From Chryseobacterium sp. Bi04 (GTDB lineage: Bacteria > Bacteroidota > Bacteroidia > Flavobacteriales > Weeksellaceae), in the NCBI RefSeq assembly GCF_918698085.1, contig NZ_CAKKLP010000011.1, forward strand, positions 123,763 through 187,762: a stretch of DNA of 64,000 nucleotides, given 5' to 3'. The notes beneath the pieces were generated by a model. It was given only the letters and a program-made list of their open reading frames with translations. It had not been told where the DNA came from and searched no databases. A program made the position numbers and the translations under genes. Below, piece by piece: positions 43,985-52,847 of the stretch (position 1 is its first letter; every line of letters begins with the position of its first letter).

Positions 43985-45427
43985 TTATTTTTGTGGAATA
44001 TTAGCTAGAATATCCTTCAAGAAGCTCCAGAATTTCTGAGCAGAAGGAATATTAGCCTTTTCATCTGGAGAGTGTGCTCCTCTGATGGTTGGCCCGAAGC
44101 TTACCATTTCCATATCAGGATAGTTGGCTCCGATAATACCACATTCCAACCCTGCATGACAAGCTACTACATGAGGTTTCTCACTGAATTTTTCTGTGTA
44201 GATTTTCTCCATGAGCTTTACGATCTCTGATCCCGGTTTTGGTTTCCATCCCGGATAAGAACCGCTGAATACAACATCCATTCCAGCTAGCTCTGCTACA
44301 GATTTTAATTGCTCTGCTACAGAATATTTAGAAGAATCTACAGAAGATCTTGTCAGGTTTAAGATTTTAAGTTCACCCCCTTTTAATTCAACTCTTGCTA
44401 CATTATTAGACGCTTCTACAAGATCTGCAACATCCGGGCTCATTCTGTAGACCCCGTTATGCAGCGACTTCAGTGTAAGAATTACTTTTTTGGAATCAGC
44501 TTCAGAAATAGCTTTGTCAGATGAGGTAGAAATTTCAATATTAATCTGAATTCCAGGTTCCACTGTTGCGAATTCTTCTAAGATATCTTTTTTTAGTAAG
44601 GTTGTTTCTTCTATAAATTCCTGAGCATTTCTTACCGCAATAATGGCAACACCTTCTCTTGGAATAGCATTTCTCAATCCACCGCTGTCGATAGAGATCA
44701 ATTCAATATTTTGTTTCTCTAAACCGCTGTAAAGAAGTCTTCCCAGAATAATATTTGAATTTCCGAATCCTTTGTGGATATCCATTCCGGAGTGTCCTCC
44801 CTGTAATCCTTTTACTTCAATTCTTACTGTTTGCCCTTTTGGAGCTTCTGTGGCATAGTTTTGAGTAATGGTAACATCTACACCTCCTGCACAGCCTATG
44901 TCGATCTCATCATCTTCTTCCGTATCAAGGTTCAGTAAAATTTCCCCTTGTAACTGGCCCGGCTTTAATCCTATAGCTCCGGTCATTCCTGTTTCTTCAT
45001 CAATAGTGAATAAAGCTTCCAAAGCAGGGTGTGGGATATCTGAACTTTCAAGAATAGACATAATTGTAGCTACCCCCAAACCGTTATCAGCTCCTAAAGT
45101 TGTTCCTTTTGCTTTTACCCAGTCACCATCAATTTCCATTTTGATACCTTCTGTTTCAAAATCAAAATTGACATCATTATTCTTTTGACAAACCATATCC
45201 AGATGTGATTGCAACACAATAGATTTACGGTTTTCCATTCCTGCAGTAGCCGGTTTCTTGATAATTACGTTTCCTACTTCATCTACAGTAGTTTCCAGTC
45301 CAAGGTCTTCACCAAATCCTTTGATGAAAGCAATTACTTTTTCTTCTTTTTTTGATGGTCTTGGAACTGCATTTAATTTGGAAAAGTTTTTCCAGATTAT
45401 CTGCGGTTCTATATTAGATAATGCCAT
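43985..45427 (-). CDS. pepD: Aminoacyl-histidine dipeptidase PepD (M20)
   Basis: This 480-residue cytosolic dipeptidase has the M20 metal motifs: QSHLDMV near residue 70, LGADNGLG, the EETG segment (about 148-151, the general base and zinc ligand), DTEEDDE and, near the end, HAGLECGI. It hydrolyses carnosine-like and other dipeptides. The -7 box at 45444-45451 lies 16 bp upstream, right beside the terminator hairpin of the neighbouring unit. Confidence 0.95.
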   Translation of the reverse strand: MALSNIEPQIIWKNFSKLNAVPRPSKKEEKVIAFIKGFGEDLGLETTVDEVGNVIIKKPATAGMENRKSIVLQSHLDMVCQKNNDVNFDFETEGIKMEIDGDWVKAKGTTLGADNGLGVATIMSILESSDIPHPALEALFTIDEETGMTGAIGLKPGQLQGEILLNLDTEEDDEIDIGCAGGVDVTITQNYATEAPKGQTVRIEVKGLQGGHSGMDIHKGFGNSNIILGRLLYSGLEKQNIELISIDSGGLRNAIPREGVAIIAVRNAQEFIEETTLLKKDILEEFATVEPGIQINIEISTSSDKAISEADSKKVILTLKSLHNGVYRMSPDVADLVEASNNVARVELKGGELKILNLTRSSVDSSKYSVAEQLKSVAELAGMDVVFSGSYPGWKPKPGSEIVKLMEKIYTEKFSEKPHVVACHAGLECGIIGANYPDMEMVSFGPTIRGAHSPDEKANIPSAQKFWSFLKDILANIPQK

Positions 45428-45443
45428 TGAAATTTATTTTTCT

Positions 45444-45451
45444 CAAATTTA
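45444..45451 (-). promoter_or_regulatory. pepD -7 box
   Basis: The minus strand reads TAAATTTG, 16 bp before the ATG. Confidence 0.5.
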
Positions 45452-45458
45452 CGAAATT

Positions 45459-45491
45459 AAAAATGCTTCCGTAGGATACAGAAGCATTTTT
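45459..45491 (-). terminator. Terminator of the 45.5-46.7 kb unit
   Basis: 11-bp arms (AAAAATGCTTC and GAAGCATTTTT) followed on the minus strand by AATTTCG. It also overlies the -33 region of pepD. Confidence 0.7.
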
Positions 45492-45552
45492 TATGAATTG
45501 TAAATGAGCCAAAACCCAATTTGTGAACCTGCCTTTTACCCTTTTTGTTGTA

Positions 45553-46044
45553 TTAGCATCCACATTCTCCGTAGATAGGTGTTGTGAAAACCGTTCCGTC
45601 CGGTTTTTCAATCGTCAGCGTGCCTTCAAATAGTAAAGCTTCTTCGCCTTTTATTTTTTTACCTTTTACAGAGACCTTATAATCATCATTTTCTATTTCT
45701 TTGGTCAGTTCTTCATCCACTTCCATATCGCTTGAAGAGATCAGATTCATAGCCAGCCTTTTACCGTCAAGCTTCATATAAGCGGTTTTTCCGGCATCAT
45801 CAGCATAGATATATTTTTCAGCTTCAAAATCAGCTTTGTTAATGGCAAAATAACATGAACATTCTTTAATTTCTTTTGGAAAAGATATATTTCCAACCAG
45901 GATTTTTCCTGAAGATGTATCTGTTGCAGCAGAATCTTTCACAATCCTTAAGGAATCGGCTGGAGGAGGTCCTGAGACAGTTTCTTTATCCTTTTTACAG
46001 GCTACTAGCAGAAACGCAGAGAAAAAAATGATTAGGTATTTCAT
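45553..46044 (-). CDS. Lipoprotein of unknown function
   Basis: The 163-residue protein has a lipobox (FFSAFLLVACKKDKE, Cys16) and a Ser/Asp-rich linker. The mature domain contains CSCYFAINKADF and ends PIYGECGC, four cysteines in two CxC pairs. I do not recognise a family. It sits 20 bp downstream of the LURP-one gene and shares its transcript. Confidence 0.72.
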   Translation of the reverse strand: MKYLIIFFSAFLLVACKKDKETVSGPPPADSLRIVKDSAATDTSSGKILVGNISFPKEIKECSCYFAINKADFEAEKYIYADDAGKTAYMKLDGKRLAMNLISSSDMEVDEELTKEIENDDYKVSVKGKKIKGEEALLFEGTLTIEKPDGTVFTTPIYGECGC

Positions 46045-46064
46045 TGGTTTGTGGTTTTATATTC

Positions 46065-46670
46065 TTAACCTCTTGCTCTTTCCAAAAGGGTCATCATCAA
46101 TAATGAAAGGATTACTAAACTTTCTTCCTCATCATCAATGTCAATTAATCTGTCCAGCTGAAACCTTCTTCCAAAAAATGAAGGCATTTTCTTCAATTTA
46201 AAATAGGCTTTCCCATCCATACCTGTTACGGTGTAAGACGGATTAAGGAAATAACCGGTAAACATTCCGATAATAGGAAGTTCGCCAACAAAGCTATCCC
46301 AGAATCTTACCCATGCACTGTCTTCCTGCACTTTAAATTTGGGCTGATCATTAGCATCCAGAACATCATAACTTGCTTTCCATATAGAACGCATTCCTTT
46401 TCTTGCCAATCTGCCGAAGTTTTTATTGTCAATAAGGTCATTTAAAGAATAAGAAGCATTGAAATCAATCCATTTATTAGCTCTGATTCTGAAAAGTTCC
46501 TTAGACTTAGTCTCATCATTGAAAACAACAACATCTTCTTTCAGTTTAAACATTTTCTGACGTACGTACGCTACATAATTTCCATTTTTGTCAGTAATGT
46601 TGAAGTCACTTGCTAATGTAGTGATTTTGAATTTGAAATCCAGTGGATAATTTAAGTTATTAAGTACCAT
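46065..46670 (-). CDS. LURP-one-related protein
   Basis: The 201-residue protein fits the LURP-one/tubby-like beta-barrel family (DUF567): ITDKNGNYVAYVRQKMFKLKED is the typical start, with repeats of strand pattern ending in an apolar helix (SLVILSLLMMTLLERARG). The role of bacterial members is unknown. It has a -7 box at 46699-46706 and is followed by the lipoprotein gene. Confidence 0.85.
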   Translation of the reverse strand: MVLNNLNYPLDFKFKITTLASDFNITDKNGNYVAYVRQKMFKLKEDVVVFNDETKSKELFRIRANKWIDFNASYSLNDLIDNKNFGRLARKGMRSIWKASYDVLDANDQPKFKVQEDSAWVRFWDSFVGELPIIGMFTGYFLNPSYTVTGMDGKAYFKLKKMPSFFGRRFQLDRLIDIDDEEESLVILSLLMMTLLERARG

Positions 46671-46698
46671 GTTAGTGTATTTTTTTCATATTAGGCCG

Positions 46699-46706
46699 CA
46701 AATATA
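46699..46706 (-). promoter_or_regulatory. LURP-one gene -7 box
   Basis: The minus strand reads TATATTTG, 28 bp before the ATG at 46670. Confidence 0.5.
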
Positions 46707-46810
46707 GAGGTTTTTTTAGAGTTATAAGGTATGGAAGGAGTTATGTTTTGATGTAGAATGTAAATAGGGTTGGGGGGATGGCGTGGAAATTGAGAGTCAG
46801 GAGCCAGGTG

Positions 46811-46851
46811 TTAAGAGTTAAGAGTCAAGAGTCAAGAGTTAAGAGTCAAGA
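46811..46851 (+). repeat. Tandem 7-bp repeat
   Basis: About six copies of T(T/C)AAGAG run head to tail. The pattern is T-T, T-T, T-C, T-C, T-T, T-C at the second base. Similar degenerate tracts are at 34797-34824 and, reverse-complemented, 52691-52752. Confidence 0.8.
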
Positions 46852-47051
46852 ATAAAGACCTCAGATGTAAATAAAAAGAATTTTTGAATATCAAATATTA
46901 ATTATACATTATAAAAAATAATCAACAGCAAAGGATATTGGCTATTCTCTGATCTTTCTATTCCATTTTCTACCCCGCGGAACCTGAATTTAGTCATCTA
47001 TAATTCATAATTATTACGGATAAATTATCACCTTTCCTCAACTATAATCCT

Positions 47052-47059
47052 TATTTTTG
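47052..47059 (+). promoter_or_regulatory. recR -7 box
   Basis: TATTTTTG ends 5 bp before the recR ATG, implying a leaderless transcript. Confidence 0.55.
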
Positions 47060-47064
47060 TAACT

Positions 47065-47676
47065 ATGGATTACCCAAGTAAAGTGCTGGCAAAGGCGGTT
47101 GATGAGATTTCCGGTTTACCCGGGATCGGCAGAAAGACAGCCTTAAGATTGGCATTACATTTATTGAAGCAGCCGAACTCAAGAGCCGTGAGCCTTGGGA
47201 ATTCGCTGATTAATCTTGTTAATGAAATTAAGTACTGCAAGGAGTGTCATAATTTTTCTGATTTTGATATCTGTGAGATTTGCAGCAATGAAAAGAGAAA
47301 CGGCGAATTGATCTGTATTGTTGAAGATGTAAGAGACGTGATAGCCATTGAAAATACGGGGAAATATACAGGAAAGTATCTGATTCTGGGAGGAAAAATT
47401 TCTCCAATGGAAGGAGTAGGTCCTAACCAGCTGAATATTCCAAGTATTGAAAGAAAATTAAATGAAGCTAAGGTTAAGGAATTTATTTTTGCCCTGAGTG
47501 CCACCATGGAAGGAGATACCACTGCTTATTATATTTACAAAAAATTCAAAAGTTTTAATGTGAATTTTTCAAGTATTGCAAGAGGAATTTCAGTAGGAGA
47601 TGAATTGGAATATGCCGACGAAATTTCATTGGGGAGATCTATTATCAACAGGTTACCGTACAACGAAAAGGATTAA
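47065..47676 (+). CDS. recR: Recombination mediator RecR
   Basis: The 203-residue protein has the N-terminal HhH (GLPGIGRKTALRLALHLL), a four-cysteine zinc finger (CKECHNFSDFDICEIC, about 57-72) and a Toprim domain (CIVEDVRDVIAIENTG). RecR acts with RecO and RecF to load RecA on ssDNA gaps. The glycosyltransferase starts 1 bp after the stop, so the two are co-transcribed despite unrelated roles. Confidence 0.97.
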   Translation: MDYPSKVLAKAVDEISGLPGIGRKTALRLALHLLKQPNSRAVSLGNSLINLVNEIKYCKECHNFSDFDICEICSNEKRNGELICIVEDVRDVIAIENTGKYTGKYLILGGKISPMEGVGPNQLNIPSIERKLNEAKVKEFIFALSATMEGDTTAYYIYKKFKSFNVNFSSIARGISVGDELEYADEISLGRSIINRLPYNEKD

Positions 47677-47677
47677 T

Positions 47678-48511
47678 ATGAAGCTGTCTGTTATTATTGT
47701 TAATTACAATGTTACCCAATTACTCAGAAGCTGTCTTTTGTCTATTCAAAAGTATATAAAAGACGTAGATTTTGAGGTTATTGTTATGGATAATGCTTCT
47801 ACAGATACCTCGTGGAAAGACCTTATTCCGGAATTTCCAATGGTCAGTTTTATTTCCTCAGAGATTAACGGAGGATTCTCCAAAGCAAATAATCAGGCGA
47901 TCAATGTAGCGAAAGGAGAATATGTCTTGCTTCTGAATCCTGATACAGAACTGGAAGGCTTTTATATGAGAGAGCTGTTGGATTTTGCAGATTCTAAATC
48001 TGATTTCGGATGCCTTGGGGTACGTATGCACGATGCTCAGGGAGATTTTCTGCCTGAAAGTAAACGTTCGGTACCGGATATGTTCAATTCTTTCGAAAAA
48101 CTGTTTGTTAATTTTAAGAAAAATAATTCAAAATCCTATTACAGAAGTGATATTGAGGAGTATGCCGTTGCAGAAGTGGAAGTCATAACGGGTGCCTTTT
48201 TATTGATTAAGAGGGAAGTGTACCAAAAGATTGGCGGACTGGATGAGGCTTACTTTATGTATGGGGAGGATATAGACCTTTGCTATACATTGTTGAGAAA
48301 TAAGTATGTAAACTATTATTACGGAAAGGCTTCAATCCTTCATCATAAAGGTGAAAGTACGATTAAAGATGACGTATATCTGAAAAGGTTTTATGGTGCC
48401 ATGCAGATTTTCATAGATAAATATTATAAAGAAGAAAAACCTGTACAGTATTCATTCTTAAAGGCAGGATTGAAACTCCGGCACCAGATTGAAAAGATCA
48501 AGCTAAAATAA
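47678..48511 (+). CDS. Family 2 glycosyltransferase
   Basis: This 277-residue GT2 enzyme starts MKLSVIIVNYNV at 47678. The longer frame starting inside recR has no GT2-like N-terminus. DNASTD, LLNPDTELEG (the DxD-like metal site) and GAFLLIKREVYQKIGGLDEAYFMYGEDIDL are typical of the rhamnosyl/galactosyl transferase group. It has no membrane helix. The likely role is sugar transfer for surface polysaccharide, on the cytoplasmic face. A bidirectional terminator follows. Confidence 0.92.
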   Translation: MKLSVIIVNYNVTQLLRSCLLSIQKYIKDVDFEVIVMDNASTDTSWKDLIPEFPMVSFISSEINGGFSKANNQAINVAKGEYVLLLNPDTELEGFYMRELLDFADSKSDFGCLGVRMHDAQGDFLPESKRSVPDMFNSFEKLFVNFKKNNSKSYYRSDIEEYAVAEVEVITGAFLLIKREVYQKIGGLDEAYFMYGEDIDLCYTLLRNKYVNYYYGKASILHHKGESTIKDDVYLKRFYGAMQIFIDKYYKEEKPVQYSFLKAGLKLRHQIEKIKLK

Positions 48512-48540
48512 AAAAGCAACTCAAATTGAGTTGCTTTTGT
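48512..48540. terminator. Bidirectional terminator
   Basis: 13-bp arms (AAAAGCAACTCAA and TTGAGTTGCTTTT) with a 1-nt centre, between the convergent glycosyltransferase and secG genes. Confidence 0.8.
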
Positions 48541-48561
48541 TTTATCTAAAGTATTACTTTC

Positions 48562-48918
48562 TTATTTAGCCGGGGTTACAGGAGCCTGAACCGGAGCTGT
48601 CGTTGTTGTAGAAGAAGCTGGAGCTGATTGCTTAGCCGGAGCTTCCTTTTTTACAGGTTGTTGTGCGGGAGCCACTTGTGACGGTTTACCGGTAATCACA
48701 ACACTTAAAAGAATAAGAACAATGATTGTTCCGCCTAGAGTCCATGTAGCTTTTTCCATGAAATCATTGGTTCTTTGTACTCCGAACTGTGCAGATGATG
48801 CACCTCCGAATGTACTGGAAAGGCCTCCTCCTTTAGGATTTTGAGCCATAACAACAATCACCAATAAAACACTGGCAATCATAATAAGAACCATCAATAG
48901 TGTAAATATAGTATCCAT
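48562..48918 (-). CDS. secG: Protein-export membrane protein SecG
   Basis: This 118-residue SecG has two membrane segments (about 3-24 and 55-76) with the family core VVMAQNPKGGGLSSTFGG between them. The C-terminal tail is Ala/Pro/Lys-rich (PAQQPVKKEAPAKQSAPASS), a feature of Bacteroidota SecG. It helps SecYEG translocation. The promoter (48944-48951) matches the consensus exactly. Confidence 0.94.
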   Translation of the reverse strand: MDTIFTLLMVLIMIASVLLVIVVMAQNPKGGGLSSTFGGASSAQFGVQRTNDFMEKATWTLGGTIIVLILLSVVITGKPSQVAPAQQPVKKEAPAKQSAPASSTTTTAPVQAPVTPAK

Positions 48919-48943
48919 TAATTCTGATATCTTTTTGAATGGG

Positions 48944-48951
48944 CAAATTTA
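48944..48951 (-). promoter_or_regulatory. secG promoter
   Basis: The minus strand has TTTG-N19-TAAATTTG, 25 bp before the ATG. Confidence 0.75.
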
Positions 48952-49145
48952 ACCTTTTTTTACTGAACAACAAAAAAAGATGACAGTAAATATGAATCAA
49001 GTGCAAAAGTTTAGAGATCAGATCATGTTTTTAAGCTTAAAATTTAGGATTGAAATAAAGAAACAGGGAAGTTATCATACATTTTATGCTGTTTTAGAAG
49101 CGCTTGCTTATTATTCTCTTTTGAATATAAATTCAGGTAAAAATA

Positions 49146-49173
49146 AAAACGGCAGCAAAGCAGCCGCCGTTTT
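49146..49173 (-). terminator. Terminator of the M16 peptidase pair
   Basis: Arms AAAACGGC and GCCGTTTT, followed on the minus strand by TATTTTTACC. Confidence 0.75.
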
Positions 49174-49205
49174 ATTGATACATTTATATTGATACGTTAA
49201 AAATT

Positions 49206-51236
49206 CTATTTAAAATCAGAATCCTTTGCCTGATTAAGTACATAGGACTGTACAGTCATATTGATTTCCATTCCTCCCATATTCTGGATGATTGTAAATG
49301 GAAACTTTACTCCTGAAACATCTTTATAGTCTGCAAAACTGGTTGGGATAGCACCCCCTTCTCCCATTTTTATTTCTCCTGTTTTTAAGCCTGTTTTTAC
49401 ACTGTAATAATAGGTTTGTTTGGCTCCTTTTATAACGTAGGAATCTTCATTGTTATATTTTTCAATTCCTGCTAATTTAAAATCAGAGGATTTTGCAAAA
49501 GTCAGTTCCGGAAAAAGCTCCGGTTCTGTCATGGTAGCTTTCTGTTTGTCATTTAAAGGAGTTTTTTGTCCCTGTGTTTCTGCATATCCGTCTTTACCGT
49601 CAAAAACAATTTTCTGAATGGTATTGCCCATCATTTTCATGTCCATAGCCATTTTTCCGCCCTTGGCCTGGATAAGCTTCATGCTCATGTCCATTCCCTG
49701 AAGCTTGGTAGTGGCATCAGCTGTAATGGAAGTTACTTTCTGAACTGCTGCCAAACCTCCGATTGCATTGATGTATTTATCTGCTACAGAAGCAATAGTC
49801 ACACTGGTATCTACTTTTTGTGCCGCAGGTTTTGCTACAGGGTTCGCTTCTTTATCGAAGTATTTTACAGGATAGCCTAATTTTTCCAGCCCTTCAGAAA
49901 TATCCGATGCTTTACCGGCAATGAAAATTCTGCTTTGGTTGGGAAGAATTGTTGTTTTTACAGCATTGGAAACATCTGCAACGGTTACTTTATCAATAGA
50001 TTTTAAATAATTGGTATAAAAATCTGAAGGAAGGTTCTGAACTTTTTGGTTTACGGCAAATCTTGCAATTGTTTCAGGCTTTTCCAGAGACAAGATGAAT
50101 GAGCCTTTCAGCTTTGCTTTGGCATTTTCCAGTTCTTCAGGCTTTACGGTAGAAATGGCATTAAGCTCATTCATTAATTCTTTTACAGCTTTATCTGTCA
50201 CCTCATTTCTTACGCTGGTTTCAGCTGAAAATTCCGGAGAATATTTGCTGGCAGTCATGCTGGAGTAAGCTCCATAGGTAAACCCGTTTTTCTCTCTAAG
50301 GTTCATGAAAAGTCTGGCTTCACCACCACCACCTAAAATATAGTTGGCTATGGTAGCAGGGAAGTAATTAGGATCTTTCATTTTAAGACTGTTCAGGTTG
50401 CTTACCGATAGTACAGACTGTACTGCGGAAGGAACATCCACCACATTTACTTCTGTTTTGGAAAGGTTGGAAGCCGGCTCTAAGGCTGCAAATTGAGTAT
50501 TCGATTTTTTCCAGTTTCCAAAAGCCTTTTCAATCAAAGGTTTCACCTGATCAAATTTTACATCTCCTACAATCACTAAATACGCATTATCCGGAGTGTA
50601 ATATTTGTTGTAAATATTTTGTACATCTGCAAGCTGGATCTTGTTGATAGATTCTACCGTTTCAAACTCTCCTCTTGAAGTATTTTTTCCATACGTCAGT
50701 GCGTTGGATACTTTTGCTGCAATAGAAGATGCGTTTTTTTCATCAGCTTTTAAGCCTTCAATAATTCTCTCCTTTGCATTTTGAATTTCCTGGGCAGAGA
50801 ATTTTGGATTAACAATTGCATCAGCCATAAGTCCCAATACTTCCGGAAAATATTTTGAAAGCGAGTTGGAAGCTGCTCCCGTAGAGCTAAAGTTGATATT
50901 AGCACCCAGAAAGTCCACTTTTTTGTTAAACTCATCCTTACTTAGATTCGTGGTTCCATTGTCAAGCTGCTCTGCCATAAGTTGGCTTACACCAGCTATA
51001 TTTCCTTCATAATAAGGAGGCCTGTCCATAGAGAGAGTTGTATTAACTCTTGGGAGTTTGTTGTTTTCAACCACCATTACGGTAAGCCCGTTGCTTAGCT
51101 GGAAGGTTTTTGGTTGGGCAATATTGATGGCAGGGGTAGCCCCTGGTTTTGGCATTGCATTAATATCAATTTTTTGTGCAGAAAGCATTCCTGCAAATAA
51201 AAATGCCGCTGCTATATAGGTAAATTGCTTTTTCAT
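49206..51236 (-). CDS. M16 family peptidase, inactive-type subunit with C-terminal LolA-like domain
   Basis: The 676-residue protein has a signal peptide (ending LSA-QK). In the M16 fold, the HxxEH zinc site is replaced by QLMAEQ (about 85-90), so this is the non-catalytic partner. A C-terminal extension (about 470-676) with TKLQGMDMSMKLIQAKGGKM and FDGKDGYAETQG looks like an outer-membrane lipoprotein-sorting (LolA-type) beta domain. The active subunit is encoded 7 bp upstream. Together they probably form a periplasmic protease complex; the substrate is unknown. Confidence 0.9.
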   Translation of the reverse strand: MKKQFTYIAAAFLFAGMLSAQKIDINAMPKPGATPAINIAQPKTFQLSNGLTVMVVENNKLPRVNTTLSMDRPPYYEGNIAGVSQLMAEQLDNGTTNLSKDEFNKKVDFLGANINFSSTGAASNSLSKYFPEVLGLMADAIVNPKFSAQEIQNAKERIIEGLKADEKNASSIAAKVSNALTYGKNTSRGEFETVESINKIQLADVQNIYNKYYTPDNAYLVIVGDVKFDQVKPLIEKAFGNWKKSNTQFAALEPASNLSKTEVNVVDVPSAVQSVLSVSNLNSLKMKDPNYFPATIANYILGGGGEARLFMNLREKNGFTYGAYSSMTASKYSPEFSAETSVRNEVTDKAVKELMNELNAISTVKPEELENAKAKLKGSFILSLEKPETIARFAVNQKVQNLPSDFYTNYLKSIDKVTVADVSNAVKTTILPNQSRIFIAGKASDISEGLEKLGYPVKYFDKEANPVAKPAAQKVDTSVTIASVADKYINAIGGLAAVQKVTSITADATTKLQGMDMSMKLIQAKGGKMAMDMKMMGNTIQKIVFDGKDGYAETQGQKTPLNDKQKATMTEPELFPELTFAKSSDFKLAGIEKYNNEDSYVIKGAKQTYYYSVKTGLKTGEIKMGEGGAIPTSFADYKDVSGVKFPFTIIQNMGGMEINMTVQSYVLNQAKDSDFK

Positions 51237-51243
51237 GGGTAAA

Positions 51244-52557
51244 TTATTTTTTCTCAGGAACGTAGTTGATAATGATTCTTTGATTGGAATTCAGATATTT
51301 TTTAGCTGCATTTTGAAGATCTTGTTTGCTGATAGATCTGTAAATGTCTATTTCCTTATTGATAAGATTGGTATTTCCCATCAATACATGATTGGTAGCT
51401 AAAGATGCAGCTATTCCCTGAATGCTTGAGTTCTGGTTGACAAACTGATTTTCAAACTGATTCTGAAGCTTTTGATAATCTTCATCAGAAATTAAAGTCG
51501 TCTGAAGCTTTTTAATCTCTGCATCAATATCAGCCTGTAAAGTCTGTTTGGTAGTCTGCCCCATCGGAATAGCAAAGAATGCGAAAATACTGTAATCTTC
51601 AAGTCCCTGGTTAAAAGCAGCTACCTGAAGAGCTTTTTTATCCTGATCTACTAATTTTTTGTATAAAACAGATGATTTTCCACTGCTTAAATAAGAAGAA
51701 AGCATATCTAATACATAAGCATCTTTTTCTTTGTTGGCCGGTGTTCTGTATGCAAAAACATAGGCCGGAAGCTGGATGTTGGGATCAGTTGCTGTCACTT
51801 CTTTTTCCTGAGTGATAGGAGCATCTTTAGGGAAATCTTTTGGATAAAGAGTTCCTTTGGAAATACCTCCGTAATATTCCTGAATCCATTTTTTTGTTTG
51901 TTCAGGTTTGATGTCTCCCGCCACCACTAATGTAGCATTGTTGGGGACATAGTATTTTTTATAAAATGCCTGGAATTCTTCAAGCTTTGCCGCATTAAGA
52001 TCATCCATAGAACCAATAGTAGGCCAGTTGTAGGGGTGATTGGTAAAAAGGTTCTTCTGAATAGTCGGGAAAAGATTTCCATAGGGCTGGTTATCCATTC
52101 TCATTCTTTTTTCCTCTTTTACCACCTCTCTCTGGGTATCTACTCCAATTTGATTGATCACTGAAGCACGCATTCTTTCTGATTCCATCCAAAGACCTAA
52201 CTGTTCGTTGTTGGAAGGGAAGGTTTCGTAGTAATACGTTCTGTCGTTGGTTGTATTGGCATTGTTCTGTCCTCCGTTTGAAGAAACGATCTTAAACCAT
52301 TCACCTCTTTTGATGTTGGGAGTTCCTTCAAATAAAAGGTGTTCAAAGAAGTGTGCAAAACCGGTTCTGCCCTTCACTTCATCCTTTGCTCCTACGTGAT
52401 ACATAACCCCTGTAGTAACTACCGGCGCAGAATTATCCTGGTGAAGAATTACATGAAGACCGTTCGGAAGATCATACTCTTCGAATTTGATTTGCTGAGC
52501 ATTCAGTATCATTCCGAAGAAAGCTACGGCAGCAGCAGAGAGAAATCGCTTTTTCAT
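51244..52557 (-). CDS. M16 family zinc peptidase, active subunit
   Basis: The 437-residue M16B peptidase has a signal peptide (ending LNA-QQ) and the active-site motif HFFEH (residues 69-73) followed by LLFEGTPN. The third zinc ligand is in the EVVKEEKRMR helix near residue 145. It is the upstream gene of a pair with the inactive subunit. The predicted location is periplasmic. Confidence 0.93.
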   Translation of the reverse strand: MKKRFLSAAAVAFFGMILNAQQIKFEEYDLPNGLHVILHQDNSAPVVTTGVMYHVGAKDEVKGRTGFAHFFEHLLFEGTPNIKRGEWFKIVSSNGGQNNANTTNDRTYYYETFPSNNEQLGLWMESERMRASVINQIGVDTQREVVKEEKRMRMDNQPYGNLFPTIQKNLFTNHPYNWPTIGSMDDLNAAKLEEFQAFYKKYYVPNNATLVVAGDIKPEQTKKWIQEYYGGISKGTLYPKDFPKDAPITQEKEVTATDPNIQLPAYVFAYRTPANKEKDAYVLDMLSSYLSSGKSSVLYKKLVDQDKKALQVAAFNQGLEDYSIFAFFAIPMGQTTKQTLQADIDAEIKKLQTTLISDEDYQKLQNQFENQFVNQNSSIQGIAASLATNHVLMGNTNLINKEIDIYRSISKQDLQNAAKKYLNSNQRIIINYVPEKK

Positions 52558-52690
52558 AAAGTTAGAAATTGTTTTATCAATTAGTAGGAAAAGTGAATTA
52601 AATGTTACAGAAGGAGGGGTAAAAGTGAAAAAGTATAAGTAAATTATGCATAGTTAATTCGTTTACCTTGATTACTGATGTGCAGTGCTC

Positions 52691-52752
52691 TCTCAGATCT
52701 CTGCGTCTCAAGTCTCTTAATCTCAAAATCTCTTGTCTCAAGGCCTCTTATC
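52691..52752 (+). repeat. Degenerate 7-8-bp repeats upstream of pcrA
   Basis: Successive units such as TCTCAGA, TCTCTGCG, TCTCAAG, TCTCTTAA, TCTCAAAA, TCTCTTG, TCTCAAGG resemble the reverse complement of the heptad at 46811-46851. Confidence 0.6.
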
Positions 52753-52816
52753 CCTACTCCGGATCTTATAATTTCTAACTTCTCCAATCAAAGTTTGAAT
52801 TCTCCTCCGAATACAT

Positions 52817-52824
52817 TAATTTTG
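52817..52824 (+). promoter_or_regulatory. pcrA promoter
   Basis: TTTG (52794-52797), N19, TAATTTTG, 23 bp before the ATG: an exact consensus fit. Confidence 0.75.
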
Positions 52825-52847
52825 TACTCCCAAATTTTTTTTGCAGT

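Larger units (their letters stand above)
46671..47064. other. 394-bp divergent spacer with heptad repeats
   Basis: It contains the LURP-one promoter, about six heptads at 46811-46851 and the recR -7 box at its right edge. I see no gene in it. Confidence 0.6.
52558..52847. other. 290-bp divergent spacer with heptad-like repeats
   Basis: It contains degenerate CTCAAG/CTCTTA repeats (52691-52752) and the pcrA promoter (52794-52824). There is no convincing gene; the short frame at 52678-52860 runs through the repeats into pcrA. Confidence 0.55.

Noticed and set aside
48980..49192. A 70-codon open frame in the secG/M16 spacer
   Set aside because: Its 3-prime end runs through the terminator hairpin at 49146-49173, it has no promoter-like box and its composition is unremarkable, so it is probably not a gene.
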